Shown here one piece after another: positions 8,631-18,547 of a stretch of 33,598 nt of DNA; the stretch's first letter is position 1, and every line of letters begins with the position of its first letter. Source of the stretch: Rubrivivax sp. GTDB lineage: Bacteria > Pseudomonadota > Gammaproteobacteria > Burkholderiales > Burkholderiaceae_C. The DNA is taken from NCBI GenBank assembly GCA_030693565.1, contig JAUYAJ010000698.1, positions 1 through 33,598 on the forward strand, in the 5' to 3' direction. The notes below the pieces were generated by a model. The model was given only the letters and a program-made list of their open reading frames with translations. It had not been told where the DNA came from and ran no database searches. The position numbers were made by a program, and so were the translations under genes.

Positions 8631-9390
8631 GCAGCTCGGTCACAAATCGCACCGGGATCGCATAGGTGATGCCCGTGGGGTGGCTCAAGGCCGACTCCCG
8701 GGTGCCGCGGATCAGCACCATGTTGACGACGCCGACGACGCGCCCGGTCTGGACGTCGAGCACCGGTCCGCCGCTGTTGCCGGGGTAGGCGGTGGCGTCG
8801 AGCTGAAGGATGTCGAACGCGCCGTCGCGCAAAGTGGCGATGGCGCGTGCGCTCAGGCGCTCGGAGGTTGGCGCCGGCAGCGCGATGGCGCTGATCGACG
8901 CGATGATGCCGCGGTGCGTGACCGGCGCAAAGCCGAGCACGCCGCCGATCGGGAAGCCGATCAAGGCAATCGACGTGCCTTCGCGCGCCACCCCTGAGCC
9001 TTCGAGCGGCAGCGCCGGCAGCGGTGGACCTTCGATCTGCAGCAAGGCCAGGTCGTGGGTGCGGTCGCTGCTGATCAGCCTGGCCACGCGCCCTTCGAGT
9101 TCACGCCCGCCCTTGGGAATCTGGATCATCAAGGTCGGGCCCGAGGCGCTTTCCACCGCCCCGGGCAGGACGTGGAAGTTGGTGATCACCTGGGTGCCGT
9201 CGCCGACGACAAAACCCGTACCGCGAAAGCCGAAGCGCGGATTGTCGGTGGGGTTGTAGGTGCCGACGGCGACCACCGACGGCTTGGTGCTGGCGATGAG
9301 ATCGGGCAGCGACGCCTGCGCGGCGCTGCCGGCGAGCGCGACGGCGGCGAATGCCAGCCACCGCGCCGCCCGGCTCAGCAAACGCCTCAT
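8614..9390 (-). CDS. Secreted S1C-type (trypsin-like) serine protease without PDZ domain
   Basis: The 258-residue protein carries a Sec signal peptide (MRRLLSRAARWLAFAAVALA, cleavage near AQA-S27) and a complete chymotrypsin-fold triad: His73 in NFHVLP, Asp113 in THDLALL and Ser206 in GNSGGP. It resembles the DegP/HtrA protease domain but ends right after the protease fold (ITYAIPVRFVTELL), so there is no PDZ domain. It should act in the periplasm. Its ATG overlaps the stop of the upstream TPR lipoprotein by four bases (ATGA), so it is translationally coupled to the PrsT genes. A role in processing or quality control of PEP-CTERM or EPS components is inferred from that coupling. Its 3' end overlaps the convergent nucleotidyltransferase. 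Confidence 0.92.
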   Translation of the reverse strand: MRRLLSRAARWLAFAAVALAGSAAQASLPDLIASTKPSVVAVGTYNPTDNPRFGFRGTGFVVGDGTQVITNFHVLPGAVESASGPTLMIQIPKGGRELEGRVARLISSDRTHDLALLQIEGPPLPALPLEGSGVAREGTSIALIGFPIGGVLGFAPVTHRGIIASISAIALPAPTSERLSARAIATLRDGAFDILQLDATAYPGNSGGPVLDVQTGRVVGVVNMVLIRGTRESALSHPTGITYAIPVRFVTELLKGGR

Positions 9391-12152
9391 ACGCCCTTGA
9401 GCAATTCGCTGACTTCGGCGTGGTCGGTGAAGCGCTTGCCCAGCTTGGACAGCTTCTCAAGCTCGGAGCGCGCTTGCAGCTTGTCGCCGGCCTGCAGGTA
9501 CAGCCGCGCCAGGTTCAGCCGCATGCCAGCGTCGTCAGGCATGCGCTCGACGGTTTTCTTCTGCAGCTCCAGCGCCTTGGCAACCTGCTTGTCGGCCGCC
9601 AGCGACATCGCCAGCGTGTCCAGCAAGGCCGGCTGATCGGGCAGCAGCTGATTGGCCTTTTCCGCAAGGGCCAGCGAACCCGGCTTGGACTGTTTCACCA
9701 GCAGCCAGGCAATGTTGTTCAGCGCCAATGCGTTGTTGGGTTGCAGGCGGGCCACTTCGCGGTAGCGCAGTTCCGCCCCTGCCCAGTCCTTGCGGCCGAG
9801 CGCGGCGTCGCCGAGGTAGAAGCGGAACGCGATGTCATTGGCGTGCTCCTTTTCCCAGCTGGTGGCGAACCGGTCGGCTTCGTCGGCCTTGCCGGCGGTG
9901 TTCATCGCATGGTGGAGCTTGATCGCGGCCTCGGTCGACTTGGACTTCTGCAAGCCGGTGCGGAAGGCCGCCAGCGCTGCGTCCCAGTTCCTGCGCTGCA
10001 GCTCGACCTCGCCTTCGAGGTGGAAGCCGATGTCTTCGGCCGGACGCTCCTTCTGCACCGCGCGCGCGACCGCCAGCGCTTCCGGAAAGCGGCGATCGCT
10101 GTTCATCAGGCCGACCAGGCCGCGCTGCGCGACCAGCAGCTTGGGCGAGATCTCCAGCGCACGCTTGAGGCTGCGTTCGGCGGCGGCGAAGTCCTTCAGC
10201 CCGACATGGGCGTCAGCCTGGCCAAGCTGCGCGGCCGGCGAGTTCGGTTGCATCGTCGACAGCTTGTTGAAGGTCGACAGCGCTTGCTGGAAGTCGCTCG
10301 CGGCCAGCTGGCTGCGCCCCAGCGCATGCACCAGCTCGCGGCTGCTGGGAATGGCCGTCGTCGCGGCTTGTGCTGCCGCCAGAGCGGACTTGGTGTCGCG
10401 CGTGGCCAGATGGTGTTCGATCAGCTGCAGCCGCGGCCCGGCCTCGGTGGGAGCGGTCTTTACCGCCTGGGTGATCAGCGAGGTGATCTCCTGCGGGCTG
10501 CCGCCCGTGCGCGTCAGCAAGCTGGCCAGTGCCTGCATGGCACGGTGGTTTTTCGGCTCTGCCTTGAGCAAGTCGTCGAAGCGCTTGCGCGCGGCGTCGG
10601 GCTTCTTCTCGGTCAGGTCGAGCGCAGCCAGGCTGGCGACGGCGGGGAAATAGACCGGGTCGAGCTGCAACGCCTGCTCGAAGCTGCGGCGGGCGCCGGC
10701 GGCATCCTGGCGCATCATCAGCACGCGGCCGCGCAGGTTCGCCGCCAAAGGCTTGTCGGCCTGTTTGCGCTCGAGGGTGTCGATGGCCTTCAAAGCCTTG
10801 TCGAGCTCGTTGCGACGCAGATAGGTGGTCACCAGGGCCAGGTTGGCAGTGACGCCATCGTCGGCCGCAGACACCGCCTCGAGCTCGGCCAAGCCAGCAG
10901 CCGAGTTGCCCTTGCCGATCTGGCTCAAGGCCAGCGCGGTGCGGATGCGCGGATCGTCGGGCTTGGCTTTCGAAGCCCGCGTGAACAAGGCTTCGGCGCG
11001 CTTGACGTCGCCGGTGTGCAGGTAGGCTTCAGCGGCCAGCGTGACCATTTCGGCGCTGGCGCTGTCGCCCTCGATCACTGGCCGCAGCGTTTCCAGCGCC
11101 TTGTCGGCCTGACCGGTGCGCAGGTAGGTGCGGGCCAGCAACTGGCGCGCCATCGGCAGGCCGGGGGCCAGCTTGACGGCCTGGGCGAGCAAGGTCTCGG
11201 CCTGGGGTAGCGAACGCAGGTTGAACTCGGCGGCGCCCGCCAGTTGCAGCAGCAAGGGGTTGTTGGGGGCCAGTTGCAGCAAGGGCGCCGTCAGTTCACG
11301 GGTGGCCTGGTAGTCCTTGCGCAGAAAGGCCATCTGGGCGTCCAGCATGCGCGCCTGGGGGTGGTTGGGATGGGTCTTCTTCAGCTGCGCCACATGGGCT
11401 TGGGCCGCATCGAGTTCGCGCGCGGCGATCAGCAAGGTGACGATGCCTTGATGCGCCGCCATGGCGTCGCCTCGGCCTTCGACGGCTTTGCGATAGGCGG
11501 CCAGAGCCGCGGCCTGGTCGCGGGTGCCGAAGTGCAGGATCTCGCCCTTGAGCAACCAGGCGTCGGTGTTGCCGGGCTCGCGAGTGATGATGTCGTCGAG
11601 CAAGGCCAATGCGGCGGGGAAGTCGCCGGTGCCGGCGCTCATGCGCGCCTTCATGATCTTCGCCGGCGCATGGTCGGGCGCTGCCGCCAGCGCGTCGGCG
11701 ATCGCCTGGGCCGTCAGCTCGCGCTTGTCCTGGCGCGCGTAGGCCGCGGCCAGGGTCGTCTTCAGGTCGGCTTGCGCCGCCGCGTCGCTCAAGGTGACCT
11801 GGGCGTAGTTCTCGGCGACCTTGCGGTCTTCACCGGCCAGCAGCATGGCCTTGGCCAGCGCTGGCGTGACCAGGGTGTCCTGGTACTTCAGCTCGGCGGC
11901 CTTGCGAAGCTCCACGGCCGCGGCGACGGCGTCGCCGCTGTCGAGCAAGGCCTTTCCCAGCAGGTAGCGGGCCTCGGCGGACTGCGAGTTGCCTTGCAGC
12001 GCCGTCTTCAGCTGGATGATGGCCGCCGCAGGGTCCTTCTTCTCCAGATAAGTCTTGGCCGAGGCGATGAGGTCACCTTCGGACGGGCCGCTGCAGGCCT
12101 GGAGGCTGAACGCCAGCGCGATGACCAGCGCAGTGAGGCGAAGTGTGTGCAT
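9387..12152 (-). CDS. prsT: PrsT, PEP-CTERM system TPR-repeat lipoprotein (second copy)
   Basis: About 921 residues made almost wholly of tetratricopeptide repeats after a lipoprotein signal (MHTLRLTALVIALAFSLQAC; lipobox LQAC). The frame opens earlier (12209), but the ATG at 12152 puts the signal peptide at the N-terminus, so I choose it. The opening SEGDLIASAKTYLEKKD and length of about 900 match the PrsT family, found beside PrsK and PrsR in genomes with exosortase systems. The protein should be lipid-anchored and face the periplasm; whether in the inner or outer membrane is not evident. Its function is not established; assembly of or scaffolding for EPS export is the usual suggestion. It follows a paralogue by 53 bases and its stop overlaps the protease start. 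Confidence 0.92.
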   Translation of the reverse strand: MHTLRLTALVIALAFSLQACSGPSEGDLIASAKTYLEKKDPAAAIIQLKTALQGNSQSAEARYLLGKALLDSGDAVAAAVELRKAAELKYQDTLVTPALAKAMLLAGEDRKVAENYAQVTLSDAAAQADLKTTLAAAYARQDKRELTAQAIADALAAAPDHAPAKIMKARMSAGTGDFPAALALLDDIITREPGNTDAWLLKGEILHFGTRDQAAALAAYRKAVEGRGDAMAAHQGIVTLLIAARELDAAQAHVAQLKKTHPNHPQARMLDAQMAFLRKDYQATRELTAPLLQLAPNNPLLLQLAGAAEFNLRSLPQAETLLAQAVKLAPGLPMARQLLARTYLRTGQADKALETLRPVIEGDSASAEMVTLAAEAYLHTGDVKRAEALFTRASKAKPDDPRIRTALALSQIGKGNSAAGLAELEAVSAADDGVTANLALVTTYLRRNELDKALKAIDTLERKQADKPLAANLRGRVLMMRQDAAGARRSFEQALQLDPVYFPAVASLAALDLTEKKPDAARKRFDDLLKAEPKNHRAMQALASLLTRTGGSPQEITSLITQAVKTAPTEAGPRLQLIEHHLATRDTKSALAAAQAATTAIPSSRELVHALGRSQLAASDFQQALSTFNKLSTMQPNSPAAQLGQADAHVGLKDFAAAERSLKRALEISPKLLVAQRGLVGLMNSDRRFPEALAVARAVQKERPAEDIGFHLEGEVELQRRNWDAALAAFRTGLQKSKSTEAAIKLHHAMNTAGKADEADRFATSWEKEHANDIAFRFYLGDAALGRKDWAGAELRYREVARLQPNNALALNNIAWLLVKQSKPGSLALAEKANQLLPDQPALLDTLAMSLAADKQVAKALELQKKTVERMPDDAGMRLNLARLYLQAGDKLQARSELEKLSKLGKRFTDHAEVSELLKGV

Positions 12153-12205
12153 GGAGTGCCCGGAGTTTCGTTTGGATTGAGGGGTCATCGAACAGCAGTG
12201 TCGGC

Positions 12206-14986
12206 TCACAGTGTCGCCAGCAGGCGCGCAACTTCGGCTTGCCCGCCGTACTGCGTGCCGAGATCGGCCAAGGCCTGCAGTTCCTTGCGGGCCTGGGCCT
12301 TGTCGCCTGACTGCAGGTAGATCTTGGCCAGCGACAGACGCAGGATGTGTTGATCGGGTTGGCCGGCCAGCGCTCGACGCTGAATCTCGATCGCGCGGAC
12401 GAACTGGCCTTCGGCGGCCAGAGCGAGCGCCAAGGTGTCCATCAGTGCCGGCCGTTCCGGGGCAATCTGGTTGGCCTTTTCTGCAAACGGCAGCGCACCT
12501 GACTTGTTCTGCTTCAGCAGCATGTAGGCAAGGTTATTGAGCGCCAGCGAGTTGTCGGGCTGCAGGTCGACCACAGCGCGGAAGCTGCGCTCGGCTGCCG
12601 CATGTTCTTCTCGCAGCAACGCGACATCGCCCAGATGGATGAGAAACACAACATCCTTGGGAAACTCCTTGACCCATTGCTGAGCCATCTGTTCGGCGGC
12701 GGCATGTTGTGCGCTGGCCACCAGCGTCCCATGCACTTTGGCCGCCAGTTGGGCGACGCGTTCACGCTGCAGGCCGGTGCGATAGGCTGCCAAGGCCGAG
12801 GTCCACTGCTCCTTGCGAGCGTGTACATCGCCTTCGTAAAGCCAGCCGACCGCTTGTTTGGGACGCTGTTTCTGGATCTCACGTGTGACCCGTAGCGCTG
12901 CGTCATGGCGACCACTGTCCAACTGAACTGCAATCAGTGCACGCTGTCCGTCCAAATGAGTCGGCTCGAGCTCAAGCAGTCGATTCAAGGTCTGTTCGGC
13001 CTCGCGATGGTTCTTCATCGCAAGTTGTACGTCGGCCAGCCGCAGGTAGGCGTTGGGTGATCGCGGCTCAAGAGCAACCAACTTGCGAAAGCTGATCAGA
13101 GCCTGCTCGCTGTCGCCGGACTTGAATTGCGCTCGCCCTAGCAAGGCCAGAAGTTGCGGATTGTTCGGGATGGTCGCGACGGCGTCCTGAGCGGCGCTGA
13201 GGGCGGTCTTGGCATCGTTGCGATCAAGAAGCCCCCGGATCAAGAGAATTCGCGGCGCGGGCTCCGTCGGACTCAGCCGGGCGGCTTCAGCGATGATCTT
13301 GCGCACATCCTCGGGCGTGCCGCCGGTGCGTTCGCGCAGTTCGCCTAAGGCGAGCATCGCTATCGTGTGCTTGGGGTCGACCTTGAGAATGGCCTCGAAG
13401 CGCTGTTTGGCTTGATTGGGCTTGGCGTCGATCAGGTCCTGCTCTGCCAGCGCCGTGGCAGCGGGAAAGTAAGTCGACTCGATCGCCAGAGCGCGCTCGT
13501 AGCTCTTTGCGGCGGCGCTCGTGTTCTGCTGCCGGGTGTAGATGCGGCCCCGCAGATAGCTTGCAAACGGTCGATTGGGCTGCTTGGACTCGAGCAGTTC
13601 GATGGCCTGGAGCGCCTTGTCAAGACTATTGCTCCGCATGCGGGCGCTGATCAAGGCCATGTCGGCGTAAGTGCCAGGGTCGCTGGCGGCGACGGCCTCG
13701 AGTTCAGCGAAGGCGGCACTGGCGTCGCCACCGGCCAGCCGCCGAAGCGCCACCGCGGTGCGGATTTGCGGGTCGTTCGGGTTGATCTTGGCGGCGCGGG
13801 CGAACAGTTGCTCGGCCTGCCGGGTGTCGCCCTTGAGCAGGTAGGCCTCGGCGGCAAGCGCCAGGCTGTCCGCGGTCGGCGAGCTGACTCCCAGCAGCGG
13901 CGCCAGCGCAGCGAGTGCCTTTTCGACCTGGCCTGAATGGAGGTAGGTCTGGGCCAGCAACCGCCGGGCCAGCGCCAGATCGGGCGCCAGTTGCACAGCC
14001 TTGGCCAGATGCTGCTCGGCTTGCAGCAGCTTGTTGTCCTGCAGCTCGATCGCCCCAGCCAGTTGCAGGATGCGGAAATTGTCAGGCACGAGCTTCAACA
14101 GCAGTTGGGCGATCTCGCGCGCCTTGGCCGACTCGCCCCGCATGTAGTAGAGCTGTGACTCGAAGAACTTGGTTTGCGGGTGATTGGGCAACACCTTGCG
14201 CAGCTCTTCGATTTGCGCTTCGGTGCGCTGGCTGTCGCGCTGCTCCATCAGCACCGCCAGCATGTTCATGTGGGCGGGCAGATAGCGCGGATCGGCGTCC
14301 AGCGCTTTGCGGAAATCGGCCAGTGCCGGCGCACGGGCACTGGCCGTGAACAGTGCCAGGCTGCCTTTGATCGTCCATGCTTCGGCGTTCTTTGGCTCCT
14401 TGGCCAAAACTTGCTCGCACAGCGCCAGCGCGCCGCTGAAGTTGCGCGCGGCGCCAAGCAGGCGGGCTTTGAGCAGCAGCGCTGGCGCGAAGTCCGGCGA
14501 CGCCGCCAACGCGTCCTCGACGACAACTTCCGCACGATCGTTGGCGCCGAGTTGCAGGTGAGCGGCGGCGACGCTGGTCTTCAGGTCGGCGATCGAGACC
14601 GGATCCTGAAGGCGTGTGCGCGAAAATTGCGCCACCACTTGCTTGGCGTCGCGCTGAAGCAGCAGCGCGCGCGCCAGCGCTGGCAGCACATCGTTGTCGT
14701 CGTGCTTCAGGTCCAGGGCTTTCTGAAGTTCCAGCGCCGCCGCTGCGGCGTCGCCGGATTCCAGCAAGGTCTTGCCCAACAGGAAACGTGCTTCGCCCGA
14801 TTGCGGGTTGCGTTGCAGCGCCGCCTTGAGCTGGATGATGCCGGCCTTGGTGTCCTTCTGCTCCAGATAGGACTTGGCCGAGGCGATGAGGCTGCGATCG
14901 GACTCGCCGGCGCAGCCGCCCATTGCCGTCACGACGAAGGCCATGCTGAGGGCGAGGGCGATGCGTGCGGTGCCTGTGGAATTCAT
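12206..14986 (-). CDS. prsT: PrsT, PEP-CTERM system TPR-repeat lipoprotein (first copy)
   Basis: About 926 residues of TPR repeats behind a lipoprotein signal ending in the lipobox-like GGC at about residues 22-24 from the ATG at 14986-14984. This ATG has AGGAG 7 bases upstream. The longer open frame to 15295 is an antisense read-through into prsR and is rejected. The N-terminal segments, such as SLIASAKSYLEQKD and IIQLKAALQRNPQSGEARFLLGKTLLESGDAAAA (shown in part), are closely similar to the downstream copy, so the two arose by duplication. The gene is 20 bases downstream of prsR, in the same direction, and should be co-transcribed with it. PrsT-type lipoproteins co-occur with EPS and PEP-CTERM systems; molecular function is unproven. 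Confidence 0.92.
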   Translation of the reverse strand: MNSTGTARIALALSMAFVVTAMGGCAGESDRSLIASAKSYLEQKDTKAGIIQLKAALQRNPQSGEARFLLGKTLLESGDAAAAALELQKALDLKHDDNDVLPALARALLLQRDAKQVVAQFSRTRLQDPVSIADLKTSVAAAHLQLGANDRAEVVVEDALAASPDFAPALLLKARLLGAARNFSGALALCEQVLAKEPKNAEAWTIKGSLALFTASARAPALADFRKALDADPRYLPAHMNMLAVLMEQRDSQRTEAQIEELRKVLPNHPQTKFFESQLYYMRGESAKAREIAQLLLKLVPDNFRILQLAGAIELQDNKLLQAEQHLAKAVQLAPDLALARRLLAQTYLHSGQVEKALAALAPLLGVSSPTADSLALAAEAYLLKGDTRQAEQLFARAAKINPNDPQIRTAVALRRLAGGDASAAFAELEAVAASDPGTYADMALISARMRSNSLDKALQAIELLESKQPNRPFASYLRGRIYTRQQNTSAAAKSYERALAIESTYFPAATALAEQDLIDAKPNQAKQRFEAILKVDPKHTIAMLALGELRERTGGTPEDVRKIIAEAARLSPTEPAPRILLIRGLLDRNDAKTALSAAQDAVATIPNNPQLLALLGRAQFKSGDSEQALISFRKLVALEPRSPNAYLRLADVQLAMKNHREAEQTLNRLLELEPTHLDGQRALIAVQLDSGRHDAALRVTREIQKQRPKQAVGWLYEGDVHARKEQWTSALAAYRTGLQRERVAQLAAKVHGTLVASAQHAAAEQMAQQWVKEFPKDVVFLIHLGDVALLREEHAAAERSFRAVVDLQPDNSLALNNLAYMLLKQNKSGALPFAEKANQIAPERPALMDTLALALAAEGQFVRAIEIQRRALAGQPDQHILRLSLAKIYLQSGDKAQARKELQALADLGTQYGGQAEVARLLATL

Positions 14987-15006
14987 GTGGGATCTCCTGG
15001 CCGCGG

Positions 15007-16374
15007 CTATTTGATCGCCAGCCGATGCATCAAGTCGTAAAGCGTGGGCCGGCTGACGCCGAGCATCTCCGATGCTTTGGCGATGTTGCCATTGGCGCGC
15101 GCCAGCGCCGCCAAGATGGCCTGGCGTTCGGCATTTTCGCGAACCATGCGCAGATCGAGGTCGCGCGGAGCGTCGCCGTCTGCGTCGGTGGATGGTGCCG
15201 TCAAGCCGATGTCGGCGGCGCTGATGCGTTGGCCTTCGGCCATGATCGTGGCGCGCTTGGTCGCGTTGAGCAACTCGCGCACATTGCCCGGCCATGCGTG
15301 AGCCTCGATGGCTTTGAGCGCATCGTCGCTGAAGTTCATGCCCACGCGCTTTTGATCGTTGGCGAAGCGGCGCAGGAAGGCATGGGCCAGCAGCACGGCG
15401 TCACCTTGGCGGGCACGCAGCGGCGGGATGTCGACGACGATTTCGGCCAGCCGATAGTAGAGATCCTCGCGAAACCGGGTCTCCTTGATCAGCGCCATCA
15501 AGTCCTGATGGGTGGCGCAGACGACGCGCACGTCGACTGCAATTTCCTGCCTGCCGCCCAGGCGCTCGATTTTTCGCTCCTGCAAGAAACGCAGCAGCTT
15601 GGCTTGCAGCGAGTGAGGCAGGTCGCCGATCTCGTCGAGCATCAAGGTGCCGCCGTTGGCCGTTTCGATCTTGCCGACCGTGGTCTTGCTGGCGCCGGTG
15701 AAAGCGCCCTTCTCGTAGCCGAAGAGCTCGCTCTCGAGCAGATTTTCGGGAATCGCAGCGCAGTTGATGGCGACGAAGCGACCACTGCGCTTGGACGCCT
15801 GGTGCAGTCCCTGCGCCAGCACTTCCTTGCCGGTACCGCTTTCACCCAGCAGCAGCACGGTGGCGTCGCTGCTGGCGACGCGTTCGATCATGCGCGCAAT
15901 GCGCATCATCTCGGGGTCGCGCGTCATCAGGTCTTCGAGTGCGTCGGGCTGGTGCAAGGCCTGCAGGCGCTTGTTTTCGGCCTGCAGCTCGGCCATCCGG
16001 TAGGCGCGCTCGATGGTCAGTGTGAGGATGTCCGGGTCAAAGGGCTTGGCCAGGAAGTCATAGGCGCCCAGCGCCACCGCGCGCAAGGCGTGAGCCTGGT
16101 CGTTCTGCCCGGTCAGCACGATGACCTTGACGCCGGAGTCCAGATCCAGCATCTGCTCCAGCAGCTTGAACCCCTCGGTCACCGAGTCCGGGTCCGGCGG
16201 CAGGCCCAGATCCATCGTCACCACAGCGGGTTGATGGCGGCGAAATTGTGCGATCGCGCTTTCGCGGTCGCTGGCGGTCACCGACTCGAAACCGTCGAGC
16301 GCCCATTTGATCTGCTTTTGCAGCGCCAGATCGTCTTCGACGATCAGCAACGGGGTCGAGTGGTTTGCGCTCAT
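15007..16374 (-). CDS. prsR: PrsR, sigma-54-dependent response regulator of the PEP-CTERM system
   Basis: The 455-residue protein has a receiver domain (1-120; phospho-acceptor Asp55 in TMDLGLP, Lys110 in LAKPF), a sigma-54 AAA+ domain (about 145-380) and a Fis-type helix-turn-helix at the C-terminus ([20 protein letters not shown]). Walker A GESGTGKE (177-184), the sigma-54 contact GAFTGA (223-228) and Walker [12 protein letters not shown] (241-251) are intact, so it should be an active enhancer-binding protein. It overlaps prsK by four bases (ATGA), as cognate pairs often do. PrsK/PrsR is known to drive PEP-CTERM genes from sigma-54 promoters. A matching control region lies at 21025-21110 in this window. 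Confidence 0.95.
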   Translation of the reverse strand: MSANHSTPLLIVEDDLALQKQIKWALDGFESVTASDRESAIAQFRRHQPAVVTMDLGLPPDPDSVTEGFKLLEQMLDLDSGVKVIVLTGQNDQAHALRAVALGAYDFLAKPFDPDILTLTIERAYRMAELQAENKRLQALHQPDALEDLMTRDPEMMRIARMIERVASSDATVLLLGESGTGKEVLAQGLHQASKRSGRFVAINCAAIPENLLESELFGYEKGAFTGASKTTVGKIETANGGTLMLDEIGDLPHSLQAKLLRFLQERKIERLGGRQEIAVDVRVVCATHQDLMALIKETRFREDLYYRLAEIVVDIPPLRARQGDAVLLAHAFLRRFANDQKRVGMNFSDDALKAIEAHAWPGNVRELLNATKRATIMAEGQRISAADIGLTAPSTDADGDAPRDLDLRMVRENAERQAILAALARANGNIAKASEMLGVSRPTLYDLMHRLAIK

Positions 16375-18482
16375 GCAGGCGTGGACAGATGGAGGTCGGA
16401 GTGGGCCGAGGCTTCGAAAAGTGGCAAGGTCAGGCTGATCACGGTGCCGCGCCCGAGCGCGCTGTCGACCGCGATGATGCCGCCAAGCTCCTGGATGTAT
16501 TGCGCGCTTTCGTACGATCCGATGCCCATGCCGGTGTGCTTGGTGCTGCTGAAGGGGCGGAACAGTTGTGTGCGCACGAAATCCTCGCTCATGCCGGCGC
16601 CGTTGTCGCCAACCTCGACCCGAACCTGGCCGCTGTACCGAGCGACGCCAACCCAGACCCGGCCCGATTCGGGCGTGGCGTCCAGTGCGTTGTCGACAAG
16701 ATGACCCAGTACCCGCTCCAGACGATCGTCGTGCCCCCGAGTGGCCAGACCGCTGTCGCAGTCGACCTCGATGTTTCGGCCTCGGGAGCTCGCCATGGCC
16801 GCCAGGCGTTGAAGAATCGGCGCCAGTTCAACACCCCGCGCACCGCCCGGCGGTGTCGCGCCTTCACGCAGTTGCAGCATCAAGCGCCGCATCTTCTCCA
16901 GTGAGCTCTGCACCGTCAACAGCATGTCTTGCTGGAATTCGGGGTTGCCGTGATGGCGTTCCGCATTCTTCAACATCAAGGCCAGCTGGGTGACGATGTT
17001 CTTCAGATCGTGGACGACAAAAGCCGACATGCGGTTGAAAGCGTCGAATTTGCGCGCTTCGAGCAAGGCTTCTGTGGCCTGCATCTGCGCCAGGAAACCG
17101 GCCGCCTGGCGGCCGGCTGTCTTGAGCAGGTCGCGCACTTCCCAATCGAGGTCCATCGACGTGCGAGGCCTGGCCAGGGTCACGAAACCCAGCAAGTCAT
17201 CGCCAGCCAGCAGCGGGATGACGAGCCAGATGTTCTCGCTGCCCAGCATCCAGGCCGGCATCGCCAGTTTTTCGTAGCGGCGCGGCGAATTGCGGTACTC
17301 GTCGATGTTGATCACCCAGCCGGTCTCGAGCAGAAAGCTCGCCAGTTCCGACCCCGGGTTCTCCTGCGCGGCGATGGCGGGCGCGTTCCAGTTCGCCACT
17401 TGCCGGTAGCTGGCCTGGGCGCCGGCGCGGGTCCAGAGGCTGCCGCCGGGCGACTCGACCATGTCGGCCAGACCCCGGATCACCAGACCACCGACCTCCT
17501 GCGCCGAGCCACGGGTCGACAGCATGTTCGTGAAGCGCAACCACTCCTCGCGGTAGTCGTATCGATAGCTGAAGAAGTGCTTGCCGACGAAGACGCGAAT
17601 CCAGGCGCGCAATGAGCCCGACAGTGCCAAGGCGATCAGAAAAGCCAGTCCGGCCGCCGCCAGGCCGAGTTGCAGCGCGTTGCCCCATTCGCCGCCGAAG
17701 AAGCGCACGTAGTAGCCGACCGCCGACATGAACAGCAAGTAGCCGCCGCCGAGCAGCAAGGTGGCCGAGTGGAATGCCGCCGAGCGCGAGACCTCGAGCC
17801 GGCGGATCCAATCTGCGTGGCGGCGCGTGGCCACCAGCAACAGCGGAATTGCCAGCGTGTGCACGCCGCCGCGAATGGCCTGGGCGTCGGGATCAAAACG
17901 GCCGAACAGCAAGGCTTCGGAGCTCGTGTAGAGGTCGAAGGCGAAGACAAGACCCAGGCCCAGACAGACGGGTTTGGCGTTCCAGCGTGAATCTTCGGCC
18001 AGATTGCGGAACAGCTGCTCCACGAGAACGAGGCCGAACAGCGGCAGGCTCATGGCCACGGCGAGCTGGAGGCGCGAGGTTTCAGCTGCCGACGAGTCCG
18101 CGATGAAGCGATGCACCATCGTCGCGGCCGCTGCGGCCAGCACCAAGACCGCTGCCGGCAGCAACAAGCGCGGCGCCCTGGCGCTTGCGTCGCTCAGCGC
18201 CGGCCGCAGCAGCGTCAGCACAAAGGCAAACCACAGCGCGTAGCGCGCCAGATCTGCCAGCGCGGCGACATGGGCGGCTGTCTGCGTCTGCGAGAAGGGG
18301 TCCGCCAGCGCAGCCAGTGCCCAGGCGGCGCTGGCGAGAATGGCGGCAATGAACAGCCGCGGGCCGGGCCCAGGCTCGGGTTTGCGACGCCCCAGACGGA
18401 CGAGATGGATGGCAAACGCCAGGTGCAGCAGCGCTGCAAGCGCATGGCCGTAGATCGTCAGCTCTTCAGTCGCGCCACCCAT
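16371..18482 (-). CDS. prsK: PrsK, membrane histidine kinase of the PEP-CTERM system
   Basis: 703 residues. The N-terminal 290 residues form a polytopic membrane domain with roughly eight to ten hydrophobic segments. A GAF-like region follows (about 320-450), then the kinase core: H-box FVVHDLKN (His491), N-box HLVDNALDATP (Asn598), G1 DNGAGM (626-631) and the GMGIGSY segment (651-657). Architecture and length fit PrsK. The H-box reads HDLKN where many kinases have HELRT, which is usual for this family. The signal is unknown. It starts 65 bases after the sugar transferase stop on the same strand and its stop overlaps the prsR ATG. The operon order is therefore sugar transferase - prsK - prsR - prsT - prsT - protease. 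Confidence 0.95.
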   Translation of the reverse strand: MGGATEELTIYGHALAALLHLAFAIHLVRLGRRKPEPGPGPRLFIAAILASAAWALAALADPFSQTQTAAHVAALADLARYALWFAFVLTLLRPALSDASARAPRLLLPAAVLVLAAAAATMVHRFIADSSAAETSRLQLAVAMSLPLFGLVLVEQLFRNLAEDSRWNAKPVCLGLGLVFAFDLYTSSEALLFGRFDPDAQAIRGGVHTLAIPLLLVATRRHADWIRRLEVSRSAAFHSATLLLGGGYLLFMSAVGYYVRFFGGEWGNALQLGLAAAGLAFLIALALSGSLRAWIRVFVGKHFFSYRYDYREEWLRFTNMLSTRGSAQEVGGLVIRGLADMVESPGGSLWTRAGAQASYRQVANWNAPAIAAQENPGSELASFLLETGWVINIDEYRNSPRRYEKLAMPAWMLGSENIWLVIPLLAGDDLLGFVTLARPRTSMDLDWEVRDLLKTAGRQAAGFLAQMQATEALLEARKFDAFNRMSAFVVHDLKNIVTQLALMLKNAERHHGNPEFQQDMLLTVQSSLEKMRRLMLQLREGATPPGGARGVELAPILQRLAAMASSRGRNIEVDCDSGLATRGHDDRLERVLGHLVDNALDATPESGRVWVGVARYSGQVRVEVGDNGAGMSEDFVRTQLFRPFSSTKHTGMGIGSYESAQYIQELGGIIAVDSALGRGTVISLTLPLFEASAHSDLHLSTPA

Positions 18483-18547
18483 GTGCGAAGCTTACGCTGT
18501 GCCTCGCTGGCCCGGGCGGCGCGCGGGCACCCCCCGTTGCAGAGCGG

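Noticed and set aside
9351-11210. Long plus-strand frame over the PrsT gene
   Set aside because: It lies opposite a lipoprotein gene with clear TPR repeats and signal peptide; no domain or ribosome site was seen.
14987-15295. N-terminal extension of the first PrsT copy
   Set aside because: It overlaps prsR on the same strand in another frame, is Arg-rich without a domain, and the AGGAG and lipoprotein signal both support the ATG at 14986.
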